From Actinacidiphila guanduensis (GTDB taxonomy: Bacteria > Actinomycetota > Actinomycetes > Streptomycetales > Streptomycetaceae): a stretch of DNA of 64,000 bases. Within the stretch, counting starts at the first letter, position 1; each line of letters opens with the position of its first letter. Below are positions 36,411 to 45,231 of the stretch, piece after piece. The position numbers were made by a program, and so were the translations under genes. The notes under the pieces are model-generated. The model was given only the letters and a program-made list of their open reading frames with translations. It did no database searches and had not been told where the DNA came from. Location: assembly GCF_900103985.1 (NCBI RefSeq), contig NZ_FNIE01000009.1, positions 62,001 through 126,000 on the forward strand, in the 5' to 3' direction.

Positions 36411-38342
36411 CTAGTTGGGGACGGCCAGCAGCAGGGCGAAGCGGGCCGCCTCGTCGGTCCACCAGTGGCGCACGGTGAAGCCGCCCTCCTTCAGTTCCGC
36501 CGTCAGGCTCTCCCGGCGGAACTTGCAGGAGATCTCGGTGCGCAGGTCCTCGCCCTCGGCGAGGTCCAGGGTGAGGTCGAGGTCGGGGATCTTCACCGTC
36601 TGCGCCGAACGCGCCCGAAGGTGCATCTCCATGCGCTCGAACTCGGCGTTCCAGACGGCGACATGGGCGAAGGCGTCGGGGTCGAAGTCCGCGCCCAGCT
36701 CGCGGTTGAGGACGTGCAGCACGTTGCGGTCGAACTCCGCGGTGACGCCGGCCGCGTCGTCGTACGCCCGCACCAGCACCTGCGGGTCCTTGACCAGGTC
36801 GGCGCCGAGCAGCAGGACGTCGTCGCCGCTCAGGGTGCGGGCGAGCATGCGGAAGAAGTCCGCGCGCTGCTCGCGGTCGAGGTTGCCGACGGTGCTGCCG
36901 AGGAAGGCCAGCAGCCGCGGCCCCGGCTCGTCCGAGAGCGGGATCCCGGACTCGAAGTCGGCGACGGTCGCGGTGACGGTCAGCCCCGGGTAGTCGCGGC
37001 AGACGGCCCGCCCCGCCTCCTCCAGCGCGGCCGCGCTCACGTCCAGCGGGGCGTAGCGCTGCAGCGTGCCGCCCGCGGTGAGGGCGTCCAGCAGCAGCCG
37101 GGTCTTGCGCGAGGAACCCGAGCCCAGCTCGATCAGGGTGGCCGCGCGGGTCAGCGTGGCGATCTCGGGCGCCCGGCGCACCAGGATCTCGTGCTCGGCG
37201 CGCGTCGGGTAGTACTCGGGCAGGGTGGTGATCTGCTCGAACAGGTCGCTGCCGCGCTTGTCGTAGAACCACTTGGGCGGCAGGGTGCGCGGCGCCGTGC
37301 CGAGCCCCTGGCGCACGTCGGAGTGGAGGGTGTCGGTGAAGTAGCCCGCCGGCAGGCGGTCGTCGAGGGTGAAGCGGTCGGTGCGGCTCATGAGGGTGTC
37401 CTTGCGTTCGGGGCGCAGCGCGAGCACGCGTACGCCGTCCGTGGTGGCCAGCAGCAGCGAGCGGTCGGGTACCTCCTGCCACGGGCCGAGACCGTCCCCG
37501 AGTACGTCGTCCGGCTCCGAGGCGACGACCACCGCGCCCGGCCGGAACCGGTACCAGAGGGTGTCGCCCCACGCGGTGGCCGCGATGCAGCGGCCGTCGG
37601 TGAGCAGGAAGTTGAGCCGGGCGGTGGGCCGGGCGGCCGCGACCTCGCGGACCACCCCGGCCAGGGCGCTGCCCGGCGCCTCGCCCTGACGCAGCCGCCG
37701 GCCCACCGTCGCCCACAGCAGCGCGGAGTCCGAGTGGGCCTCCAGGGCGAGCAGTTCGGCCGGCGTGAGCGTGGTGGGCAGCCGGGTCCAGTCCGCGACG
37801 GCCCCGTTGTGGCTGAACAGCCAGCGACCGTCCCGGAAGGGCGCGGCCGCCGACTCGTCCGGCGTGGTCCCCTCCGTCGCGGACCGCACGGCCGCGAGGA
37901 CGGCGCCGCTGCGGATCGTCCGGGCCAGCTCGCCGAAGTTCTGGTCGGCCCACACGGGCAGCGCCCGGCGGTAGCGGGCGGGCAGCGGGAAGCCGTCGTC
38001 GCCGGGCGGTTCGGCGAGGGCGGCGGGGGCGGAGGAGCCGACGAGTCCGGCGGGCGCGTCGGGTCCGGCGGGCCGGGCGGCCGGGCCCGTGGACCCGGCC
38101 GCACCGTCCGTACCGCCCCTGCGGCCGCCGCCCGCGGCGCCCGTACCGCCCGCGCCCTCCGCCTGCCGCGGCAGGTGCGGATACGGCTCCGGGTACCAGC
38201 CGACGCCGAACCCGTCCGCGTTCACCGTGCCGTGCCGCTGCCGGCGCGGCCGCCACGACTGCTCGTACAGCCCGCCGGGCGGGTCGACGAGCAGCCGGCG
38301 CAGCGGCACCGGCGGCCCGAGGTAGGCCAGGTGGCGGCACAT
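36411..38342 (-). CDS. egtD: EgtC amidohydrolase fused in frame to EgtD histidine methyltransferase
   Basis: One frame of 643 residues covers two enzymes of ergothioneine synthesis. Residues 1-317 are EgtC, an Ntn amidohydrolase whose catalytic Cys2 follows Met1 (MCRHLAYLG). It removes the glutamate from the gamma-glutamyl sulfoxide intermediate; an Ala/Gly/Pro-rich insert spans about 62-125. Residues 318-643 are EgtD (LPPKWFYDKRGSDLFEQIT, SAM loop LIELGSGSSRKTRLLL, FLGSTVGNLDREQ), which trimethylates histidine. The junction ATG at 37391 has its own AAGGA 8 nt upstream, so separate EgtD can also be made. In most actinobacteria the two are separate genes. A one-base sequence error could mimic a fusion, because a +1 frame ends in TGA at that ATGA. 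Confidence 0.9.
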   Translation of the reverse strand: MCRHLAYLGPPVPLRRLLVDPPGGLYEQSWRPRRQRHGTVNADGFGVGWYPEPYPHLPRQAEGAGGTGAAGGGRRGGTDGAAGSTGPAARPAGPDAPAGLVGSSAPAALAEPPGDDGFPLPARYRRALPVWADQNFGELARTIRSGAVLAAVRSATEGTTPDESAAAPFRDGRWLFSHNGAVADWTRLPTTLTPAELLALEAHSDSALLWATVGRRLRQGEAPGSALAGVVREVAAARPTARLNFLLTDGRCIAATAWGDTLWYRFRPGAVVVASEPDDVLGDGLGPWQEVPDRSLLLATTDGVRVLALRPERKDTLMSRTDRFTLDDRLPAGYFTDTLHSDVRQGLGTAPRTLPPKWFYDKRGSDLFEQITTLPEYYPTRAEHEILVRRAPEIATLTRAATLIELGSGSSRKTRLLLDALTAGGTLQRYAPLDVSAAALEEAGRAVCRDYPGLTVTATVADFESGIPLSDEPGPRLLAFLGSTVGNLDREQRADFFRMLARTLSGDDVLLLGADLVKDPQVLVRAYDDAAGVTAEFDRNVLHVLNRELGADFDPDAFAHVAVWNAEFERMEMHLRARSAQTVKIPDLDLTLDLAEGEDLRTEISCKFRRESLTAELKEGGFTVRHWWTDEAARFALLLAVPN

Positions 38343-39862
38343 CAGGCGGCGCCCCCGGCGTTCCCGGCGCCCTCGGTGTGCTCAGCGCTCCCAGTGTTCT
38401 CGGAGGCCGTCACGTCCCGCGCCGTGCGGAACCCCGCGAAGATCTGCCGCCGGATCGGGTAGTCCCAGTTGCGGAAGGTGCCGCGGCAGGCGACCGGGTC
38501 CACCCCGAAGGCGCCGCCGCGCAGCACCTTGTAGTCGGGCCCGAAGAAGACGTCGGAGTACTCCTTGTACGGGAAGGCGGCGAACCCCGGGTACGGCGAG
38601 AAGTCCGAGGCCGTCCACTCCCACACGTCCCCGATGAGCTGGCGCGCGCCACTGGGCGCCGCCCCGGCGGGATAGCTGCCCGCGGGCGCCGGCTGCAGGT
38701 GGCGCTGGCCGAGGTTGGCGTGCTCCGGGCCCGGGTCGGCGTCGCCCCACGGGTAGCGGCGCGAGCGGCCGGTCGCGGGGTCGTGGCGGGCCGCCTTCTC
38801 CCACTCGGCCTCGGTCGGCAGCCGCCGGCCCGCCCACCGGGCGTAGGCGTCGGCCTCGTACCAGCACACGTGCAGCACCGGCTCGTCGGCCGGCACCGGC
38901 TCCACGGTGCCGAAGCGGCGGCGCACCCAGGCGTCGCCGTCGCGCGACCAGAACAGCGGGGCCTGCAGGCCGGCGTCCTGGACGTGCCGCCAGCCCTCGG
39001 GCGTCCACCACTGCGGGTCGCTGTAGCCGCCGGCCGCGATGAACTCCTGGTAGCGGGCGTTGGTCACCGGCACCGTGTCCAGCCAGAAAGGCGCGACCTC
39101 CACCTGGTGCGCGGGCAGTTCGTTGTCCAGCGCCCAGGGCTCGCTGCTGGTGCCCATGGTGAACGGTCCGCCGGGCACCAGTACCTCGGCCGGCAGCGAG
39201 GCGGCGTCCGCGGGCGCGGGCGGCGGGGCGGGGGCGTGCAGCACCGCGGGGCCGCGGCGCAGCTGGTGGGTGGCGAGCATCGTCTCGTCGTGCTGCGCCT
39301 CGTGCTGGGCGAGCATCCCGAAGACGAAGCCGCCCGCCAGCAGCCGCTCGGGGTGGTCGGGCGAGGTGTCGGCGGCGGCCAGCACCTCCAGGGTCTGCGC
39401 GCGGACCTCGGCCACGTAGGCGCGGGCCTCGGCGGGGCCGAGCAGCGGCAGCGCGGGCCGGTCCTTGCGCGGGGTCTGGAAGGCGTCGTAGACGCTGTCG
39501 AGGTCCGGGCGTATCCCCGGCCGCCCGCCGGCCTCGCGGACCAGCCAGAGCTCCTCCTGGTTGCCGATGTGCGCCAGGTCCCAGACCAGGGGGGACATCA
39601 GCGGGGAGTGCTGCGCGACGAGGTCTTCCTCGGTGACGGAGTCGGTGAGCAGGGTGGTGCGGCGGCGGGCCGCCTCCAGGGCGGCGCGGGCGCGGGCCGC
39701 GGGGTCTTCCTGACGGCCTGCCGCGGCACCGGCGGCCTCGTTCGGGACACCGGCACCCGTCGCGGGCTCGGTGACGGAGGAGGCGGAGGGGACCAGAGTG
39801 ACGGCAGGGTCGGGAGTGGTCGGGTTTTCGGCAGTGCCGGGAGTGGTGCGTGGATCGGTCAC
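38342..39862 (-). CDS. egtB: Ergothioneine sulfoxide synthase EgtB
   Basis: The 506-residue non-haem iron enzyme joins gamma-glutamylcysteine to hercynine with oxygen. A DinB-type N-terminal domain supplies the iron ligands, here H98 (DLAHIGNQEE), H187 and H191 (QHEAQHDE). The C-terminal domain is of the formylglycine-generating/FGE type (FTMGTSSEPWALDNELP, LPTEAEWEKAARH, GDVWEWTASDF, VLRGGAF). About 50 Thr/Pro/Ala residues precede the domain. Its stop shares one base with the egtC start, and egtA lies 18 bp upstream. Confidence 0.95.
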   Translation of the reverse strand: MTDPRTTPGTAENPTTPDPAVTLVPSASSVTEPATGAGVPNEAAGAAAGRQEDPAARARAALEAARRRTTLLTDSVTEEDLVAQHSPLMSPLVWDLAHIGNQEELWLVREAGGRPGIRPDLDSVYDAFQTPRKDRPALPLLGPAEARAYVAEVRAQTLEVLAAADTSPDHPERLLAGGFVFGMLAQHEAQHDETMLATHQLRRGPAVLHAPAPPPAPADAASLPAEVLVPGGPFTMGTSSEPWALDNELPAHQVEVAPFWLDTVPVTNARYQEFIAAGGYSDPQWWTPEGWRHVQDAGLQAPLFWSRDGDAWVRRRFGTVEPVPADEPVLHVCWYEADAYARWAGRRLPTEAEWEKAARHDPATGRSRRYPWGDADPGPEHANLGQRHLQPAPAGSYPAGAAPSGARQLIGDVWEWTASDFSPYPGFAAFPYKEYSDVFFGPDYKVLRGGAFGVDPVACRGTFRNWDYPIRRQIFAGFRTARDVTASENTGSAEHTEGAGNAGGAA

Positions 39863-39880
39863 GAGAAGCCTTCCGCTGGG

Positions 39881-41176
39881 TCAGGCGCGGCTGAGCGCGT
39901 CCAACTGGTCGTTGGCCGGACATCGGCCGCGTTCCGGATAGCGCTCGGTGAAGTCGCCGAGGGCGCGCCGCAGCCGCGGGTCGGCCCCGGCGCGGGCCAG
40001 GGCGCTCTCGGCGGCGGCGAAGCAGGCACGGGCCGCCTTGGCGAGGTCCGGGTCGGCGAGGCCGACCCGGGCGGCTCTTCGCCACACGGCGGCCGACGGC
40101 AGCGGCTCGCCGTCCGCGACGAGCGGCTCGGTGGCGGCGAAGGCGGCGTCGGCGGCGACCGGGTCGTCCAGCAGGGTCGCCGCCAGCACGGTGGCGGCGA
40201 TCCAGTCGTCGCCGTCCTGCGCGTCGGTCATCCGCAGCTCCAGCCAGCCGCGCGGGCGGACCGGCGGGAACAGCGTGCTCAGGTGGTAGTCGAGGTCGGC
40301 GGCGGTCGGCCGGCGCAGCCCCGGCGCGCCCCGTATCCACTGCCGGAAGGTGAGGCCGGGCGGCGCCGTCCAGTCGCCCGGGGCACCGTCGCGCTCGGCG
40401 GCGGTGTCGCGGACGCACAGCACCCGGGCGTCCAGGGCGTAGCGGGCCCAGGCGTCGCGGGGGTCGGGGGCGTACGGCGGGTGGGCGGTGCGGCCCGCGT
40501 CCATCAGGGACCAGGTCGCCTGGCGGGTGGACAGCCAGCCGGTGGGCTTTCCGTCCTTGAGGGGCGAGTTGGCGAAGGAGGCGACGATCACGGGGCCGAT
40601 CCGGTGGGCCAGCGCCCAGCGGGCCCGGTAGCCGGAGACCGCCGCGGAGTCCTCGCCGCCGTCCAGGTTGACCTGAAGGGAGGCGGTGCGCCGCATCATG
40701 GTGCGGCCCCAGGGGCCCTCGCGGTCGAAGTAGAGCTCCATCGCGCGGTAGCGCGGATGGTCCAGGACGCGGGGCGGGTCGCGGAAGGAGTCGAGCCCGC
40801 TGCCGACGAGGGCGAGGCCCGCCCGGTCGGCGGCCGTCCGCAGGACGGCGAGGTCGGCGGCCATGGCCGCCACGCACGCGGCCAGGGTCGGCGCGGGCGG
40901 GGAGCTCAGCTCCACCTGGCCGCCCGGTTCCCGGGTGAGGCGGCTGCCCGAGGGAAAGGCCCCCGGGCCGGAGACCGGCGCGAGTGCCGCGTCGAGCCGG
41001 TCGGCTGGTATCAGTGCGCGCGGGTCGGAGCGGTCGTGGACGAGCCACTCCAGTTCGACACCCGTCCGCACGGGAGGACCCGTCTTGAAGCACACGCCGT
41101 GCACGTGGGCCTCGGCGTCGTCCTCGGTGAGATCGTCATCGAGTCCGTGCCGGCCGGCCGCTATGCGGGTTGCCAC
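39881..41176 (-). CDS. egtA: Glutamate-cysteine ligase EgtA
   Basis: The 431-residue protein belongs to the GCS2/EgtA family of ATP-dependent ligases making gamma-glutamylcysteine, the sulfur donor for EgtB. Motifs include GVELEWLVHD, REPGGQVELSSPP, the Met/Arg-rich MMRRTASLQVNLD and FANSPLKDGKPTGWLSTR. The GTG at 41176 follows GGAGGT by 6 nt and is preferred over a frame extension to 41227. First gene of egtA-egtB-egtC/D, transcribed away from the polyprenyl synthase gene. Confidence 0.93.
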   Translation of the reverse strand: MATRIAAGRHGLDDDLTEDDAEAHVHGVCFKTGPPVRTGVELEWLVHDRSDPRALIPADRLDAALAPVSGPGAFPSGSRLTREPGGQVELSSPPAPTLAACVAAMAADLAVLRTAADRAGLALVGSGLDSFRDPPRVLDHPRYRAMELYFDREGPWGRTMMRRTASLQVNLDGGEDSAAVSGYRARWALAHRIGPVIVASFANSPLKDGKPTGWLSTRQATWSLMDAGRTAHPPYAPDPRDAWARYALDARVLCVRDTAAERDGAPGDWTAPPGLTFRQWIRGAPGLRRPTAADLDYHLSTLFPPVRPRGWLELRMTDAQDGDDWIAATVLAATLLDDPVAADAAFAATEPLVADGEPLPSAAVWRRAARVGLADPDLAKAARACFAAAESALARAGADPRLRRALGDFTERYPERGRCPANDQLDALSRA

Positions 41177-41642
41177 TGGTCCACCTCCTCGTCTCTTCTG
41201 TCGGTGGTCACCTCGAAGGGAGGACATGTCACATGGTGCTGTCGAGAGTGTAGTTCGGTGCGATGCGGGATGTTCTTACGTAACAGGGAACGATGGGGAA
41301 CAGCTGTTCGCACGGCCGGGTGACATCGCGCCGACACCGGGCGGTCGCCCGCCGGTAACGGTCCGAACCTCCGCCCCTTCTTCCCCGCCCGGCCGCTTTC
41401 ACTCCTTCGAGTGATGCGGCATGCGGGTGGACGGGTGTCCGGCCGGACACGCGAGGTGACCGCTCATGGCCCCGCGCAGGGCCATGCCCCGGCGGTGATC
41501 AACAGCTGACCGGCTACCCTGCCGGTAGGGGCAGTTCCCAGGTCCGGTCCGCGCGAGGGCCGCAGAAGGTCCGGGGTCCGGCTCCTTGCCCGCCGAAGCT
41601 CGGACCCGCCAGATGCCAGGATCAGCGACAGGAGTACCCCTC
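41177..41642. other. 466-bp divergent region between egtA and polyprenyl synthase
   Basis: No gene is supported. It contains palindromes GAACAGCTGTTC (41298-41309) and GTGTCCGGCCGGACAC (41435-41450), an 8-bp TTACGTAA (41275-41282) and a hairpin CATGGCCC/GGGCCATG (41465-41486). The first two are operator candidates. Confidence 0.55.
41435..41450. promoter_or_regulatory. 16-bp perfect palindrome upstream of polyprenyl synthase
   Basis: GTGTCCGGCCGGACAC is a perfect dyad with no spacer, about 190 bp before the synthase start. It could be an operator for either divergent gene; no regulator is known to me. Confidence 0.35.
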
Positions 41643-42662
41643 GTGACAGTCGTCGGGCCCTTCGGGCTGAGCGTGTGGGACGAGGCCCTCGAGGCCGACG
41701 TCAAGGCCGGTCTCCAGGCGGTGGAGGAGGGCCTGCTGGCGGCGACCAAGAGCGACGTCCCCTTCATCACGGACACCGCGAGACATCTGCTGCAGGCCGG
41801 CGGCAAGCGGTTCCGGCCGCTGCTGGTGCTGCTCGGCGCGCAGTTCGGCGACCCCCACGCCCCGGGCGTGGTGCCCGCCGCCGTCGTCGTCGAACTCACC
41901 CACCTGGCCACCTTGTACCACGACGACGTGATGGACGAGGCCGACGTCCGCCGCGGGGTGCCCAGCGCCAACTCCCGCTGGGGCAACTCGCTGGCCGTCC
42001 TCACCGGCGACTTCCTCTTCTCCCGCGCCTCGCACATCCTCGCGGACCTCGGCCCCGAGGCGGTCCGGGTGCAGGCCGAGGCGTTCGAACGCCTGGTCAC
42101 CGGCCAGATCCTGGAGACCGTCGGCCCGCGCGAGGGCCGCGACCCGCTCGACCACTACCTGGAGGTCATCGCGGGCAAGACCAGCTCGCTGATGGCCGTC
42201 TCCAGCCGGTTCGGCGCGATGATGTCGGGCGCCGGCGAGGCGGCCGTGCACGTCCTCGCCCAGTACGGCGAGCGGATCGGCGCGGCCTTCCAGCTCGCCG
42301 ACGACGTGCTCGACATCGCCAGCGACAGCCACGAGTCCGGCAAGACCCCCGGCACCGACCTGCGCGAGGGCATCCCCACGCTGCCGGTGCTGCACGTCAG
42401 ACGCCGGTACGCCCAGGCCCGCGGCAACGTCTCGGCCGAGGACGAGCGGCTCAACCAGCTGCTCGACGGCGACCTCACCGACGACGACCTGCACGCCGAG
42501 GCACTGAAGCTGCTGCGCGGCCACCCGGCGCTGGAGCAGGCCCGCCGCGACACCATCCGCTACGCCGACGAGGCCCGCGCCGCGCTGGCGCCGCTGCCCG
42601 ACATCCCGGCGAAGGCGGCGCTGGCCGCGATGTGCGACTCCGTGGTGCACCGGGCCGGCTGA
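41643..42662 (+). CDS. Long-chain polyprenyl diphosphate synthase
   Basis: The 339-residue trans-prenyltransferase condenses IPP units onto an allylic primer. First Asp-rich motif DDVMD is at 94-98 with GGKRFRPLLVLL before it, and the second (LADDVLD) is near 220. Residues 4 and 5 before the first motif are Thr90 and Ala89, not aromatic, so the pocket should allow a long product (C30 or more). The GTG follows AGGAGT by 7 nt. With menG, the MenJ-like reductase and two nuo sets nearby, the product is most likely the menaquinone side chain. The exact length cannot be read from sequence. Confidence 0.88.
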   Translation: MTVVGPFGLSVWDEALEADVKAGLQAVEEGLLAATKSDVPFITDTARHLLQAGGKRFRPLLVLLGAQFGDPHAPGVVPAAVVVELTHLATLYHDDVMDEADVRRGVPSANSRWGNSLAVLTGDFLFSRASHILADLGPEAVRVQAEAFERLVTGQILETVGPREGRDPLDHYLEVIAGKTSSLMAVSSRFGAMMSGAGEAAVHVLAQYGERIGAAFQLADDVLDIASDSHESGKTPGTDLREGIPTLPVLHVRRRYAQARGNVSAEDERLNQLLDGDLTDDDLHAEALKLLRGHPALEQARRDTIRYADEARAALAPLPDIPAKAALAAMCDSVVHRAG

Positions 42663-42867
42663 GGGGCGTCCCGTACGACGGGGGGCGTGCACGGAGGCGG
42701 CATGTCATACCCGGGTCGTACGGCGGTTCCAGACCGGCGGCTGATGTGCGGGGCCGTCCGGTTTGGTGCCATGGGTAGAGCCACTTTCACGGCGGACTGG
42801 GCGACAATGGCCCGGGGAGTGGGCGAGTGCGAGTTCAACCGCCGCTGACGACGGAGGTACAGACGCA

Positions 42868-44136
42868 ATGGCACTGATCCAACCGGCCCGGCCGGAGCCG
42901 GAGCAGCCGGACGAGCCGGGCGGCCGCGGCCGCAAGCTGGCCCGCTACGGCGTGCCCGTCGCGGTGGCGGGGGTGGCCGCCGCGACCATCGGCCTCGTGC
43001 CGGCCCTGGCCGACGCGGGCGACCCCTCGCTGCCCTCGGTCACCGCCGAGCAGCTGCTCACCAAGATCGCCGCCTCGCAGACCCGCACGGTCGACGGCAC
43101 GGTGAAGGTCACCACCGACCTCGGCCTGCCCGACCTGTCGGGCGGCAGTGCCCTGCTCGGCGGACTGGGCACCCCGGGTTCCGGCGGCTCCGGCGACTCG
43201 CCGGCGGCCCCGCAGAGCCAGCTCACCCAGTTGCTCACCGGCAGCCACCAGCTCCATGTGGCGGCCGACGGCCCCGACCGCCAGAAGATCTCGATCATCG
43301 AGCCCGCCGCCGAGTACAGCCTGATCCGCAACGGCACGCAGCTGTGGGCGTACGACAGCGGCTCCGACCAGGCGTACCACGCGACGCTCCCGGCGCCGTC
43401 CCAGCAGCACGAGGGACTCGGCGGGGCGGCGGACGGGGTGCCGACCACTCCGCAGGCCGCCGCCGAGCAGGTCCTCAAGGCCGCCGACGGCACCTCGCGG
43501 ATCACCGTGGACGGCACCGCCCGGGTGGCCGGCCGCAGCGCCTACGAGCTGGTGGTCACCCCCGAGCACGCCACCGACACGACGGTCGGCGCCATCCGGA
43601 TAGCGGTGGACTCCGCGACGGGTGTGCCGCTGAAGTTCACGCTCACCCCGAAGGGCGGCGGCAAGGCGGTCTTCGACATCGGCTTCACCCGGGTCGACTT
43701 CGGCACGCCGGCCGCGGGCACCTTCACCTTCACCCCGCCCAAGGGCGTGAAGGTCACCGAGGGTTCCACTCCTTCCCGTGCCGCGTCGCCCGCGCCGCAG
43801 GGTGCCGCGCCCACCGTGCTCGGCAAGGGCTGGGACACCATCGCGGTGATCGACACCAGCGCGCTGAACAAGGGCGCGGGCAAGGGTGCGGACGGCGGCT
43901 TCGCGGGATTCGGCGCCCAGGGCAAGGACAAGCCCGCCCGGGGCTCGGGCGACTCCGGCTCCGGTGACGTGTCCGCGCTGCTCAACGGGTTCGGCAGCAA
44001 GGTCAGCGGCTCCTTCGGCACCGGCACGGCCGTCCACACCCGCCTGGTCAACGCGCTGCTCACGGACAAGGGCACCTTGTACGTCGGCGCGGTCACCCAG
44101 TCCGCGCTGGTCCAGGCGGCCGACGCGGCGAAGTAG
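42868..44136 (+). CDS. LolA/RseB-like exported protein
   Basis: The 422-residue protein starts at an ATG with GGAGG 11 nt upstream; an in-frame GTG at 42763 would add a non-conserved extension. A hydrophobic helix (VPVAVAGVAAATIGLVPAL, 29-47) acts as signal or anchor. The rest has the beta-rich pattern of LolA/RseB-type lipid-binding folds (TRTVDGTVKVTTDLGLPDL, EYSLIRNGTQLWAYDSGSDQ, VRIAVDS-type strands ending FTPPKGVKV). A Gly/Ala/Lys-rich low-complexity insert lies at about 320-380. ABC exporter genes follow 33 bp downstream, so the three likely form an operon. It may carry a lipid or act as an envelope sensor; the ligand is unknown. Confidence 0.7.
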   Translation: MALIQPARPEPEQPDEPGGRGRKLARYGVPVAVAGVAAATIGLVPALADAGDPSLPSVTAEQLLTKIAASQTRTVDGTVKVTTDLGLPDLSGGSALLGGLGTPGSGGSGDSPAAPQSQLTQLLTGSHQLHVAADGPDRQKISIIEPAAEYSLIRNGTQLWAYDSGSDQAYHATLPAPSQQHEGLGGAADGVPTTPQAAAEQVLKAADGTSRITVDGTARVAGRSAYELVVTPEHATDTTVGAIRIAVDSATGVPLKFTLTPKGGGKAVFDIGFTRVDFGTPAAGTFTFTPPKGVKVTEGSTPSRAASPAPQGAAPTVLGKGWDTIAVIDTSALNKGAGKGADGGFAGFGAQGKDKPARGSGDSGSGDVSALLNGFGSKVSGSFGTGTAVHTRLVNALLTDKGTLYVGAVTQSALVQAADAAK

Positions 44137-44169
44137 CCGAGCAGGGGAGAGGGCAGGAGCACAGCAGCG

Positions 44170-45231
44170 ATGGCACAGCCGCAGGCCGCGGCGCCGGGCG
44201 AGTCGGCGACCACGGTGGGAGCACCCAGGACGGCGGCGGAAGCACGCGCGGCGGTGACCGAGGCCGCCGAACAGGGCGGGGTCGCCGGGGACACCGGGGA
44301 CGTGGTCATCGAGACCCGCCGGCTCGCCAAGCAGTACCGCGGCACCCTCGCCGTGGACGGGCTGGACCTGCGGGTGCCGCGCGGCAGCGTCTTCGGCTTC
44401 CTCGGGCCCAACGGCTCGGGGAAGACCACCACCATCCGGATGCTGATGGGCCTGATCCAGCCGACCTCGGGCAGCGCCCGGGTGCTCGGCCGGCCCATGC
44501 CCAACGCGGCCCGTAGCGTGCTGCCGCGGGTCGGCGCCCTGATCGAGGGCCCCGCGCTGTACGGCTTCCTGTCCGGCCGGCACAACCTCCTGCGGTTCGA
44601 CGCGGCCGACCCCACCGCCGACCCGCGGACCCGCAAGGCCCGGGTGGGCGCCGCGCTGGAGCGGGTGGGCCTTGCGGCGGCGGCCGACAAGAAGGCCCGG
44701 GCGTACTCGCTCGGCATGAAGCAGCGGCTCGGCCTGGCCGCCGCGCTGCTCCAGCCGCGCGAGCTGCTGGTGCTGGACGAGCCGACGAACGGCCTCGACC
44801 CGCAGGGCATGCGCGAGATTCGCGCGCTGGTACGGGAGTTGGCCGCGGACGGCACGACGGTGTTCCTGTCCTCGCATCTGCTGGACGAGATCGAGCAGGT
44901 GTGCACGCACGCCGCCGTGATGGCCCGCGGCCGGCTCATCGCCCAGGGCACGGTCGCCGAGCTGTCGGCGGGCAGCAGGGGCCGGCTCGGGGTCACCACA
45001 CCCGATGTCGCCGAGGCCGCCCGGCTGCTGGCCGCGCGGGGACTCACCGGGCTGGTCACCGAGGAGCAGAAGGTCATCGGTGAACTCCCCGCGGAGCCGC
45101 CGGACCTGGCCGAGCTCAACGCCGAACTCGTGGGCGCGGGCGTCCGGGTGCGCGGCTTCGGACTGGAACGCACCTCGCTGGAGGACACGTTCGTCGCCCT
45201 GACCGGGGAGGGTTTCGATGTCGCGGGCTGA
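44170..45231 (+). CDS. ABC transporter ATP-binding protein
   Basis: The 353-residue protein has an Ala-rich start of about 45 residues, then a nucleotide-binding domain: Walker A GPNGSGKTT, signature YSLGMKQRL, Walker B LLVLDEPTNGLD and switch His in FLSSHLLDE. The C-terminal 90 residues match the DrrA-type extension seen in exporters. It overlaps the permease gene by 14 nt. It energises export by the permease at 45218; the substrate is unknown. Confidence 0.92.
   Translation: MAQPQAAAPGESATTVGAPRTAAEARAAVTEAAEQGGVAGDTGDVVIETRRLAKQYRGTLAVDGLDLRVPRGSVFGFLGPNGSGKTTTIRMLMGLIQPTSGSARVLGRPMPNAARSVLPRVGALIEGPALYGFLSGRHNLLRFDAADPTADPRTRKARVGAALERVGLAAAADKKARAYSLGMKQRLGLAAALLQPRELLVLDEPTNGLDPQGMREIRALVRELAADGTTVFLSSHLLDEIEQVCTHAAVMARGRLIAQGTVAELSAGSRGRLGVTTPDVAEAARLLAARGLTGLVTEEQKVIGELPAEPPDLAELNAELVGAGVRVRGFGLERTSLEDTFVALTGEGFDVAG

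Noticed and set aside
44030..44038. Single DnaA-like box CCGTCCACA
   Set aside because: One degenerate match inside a gene is expected by chance in GC-rich DNA, unlike the exact inverted pair at 27543.
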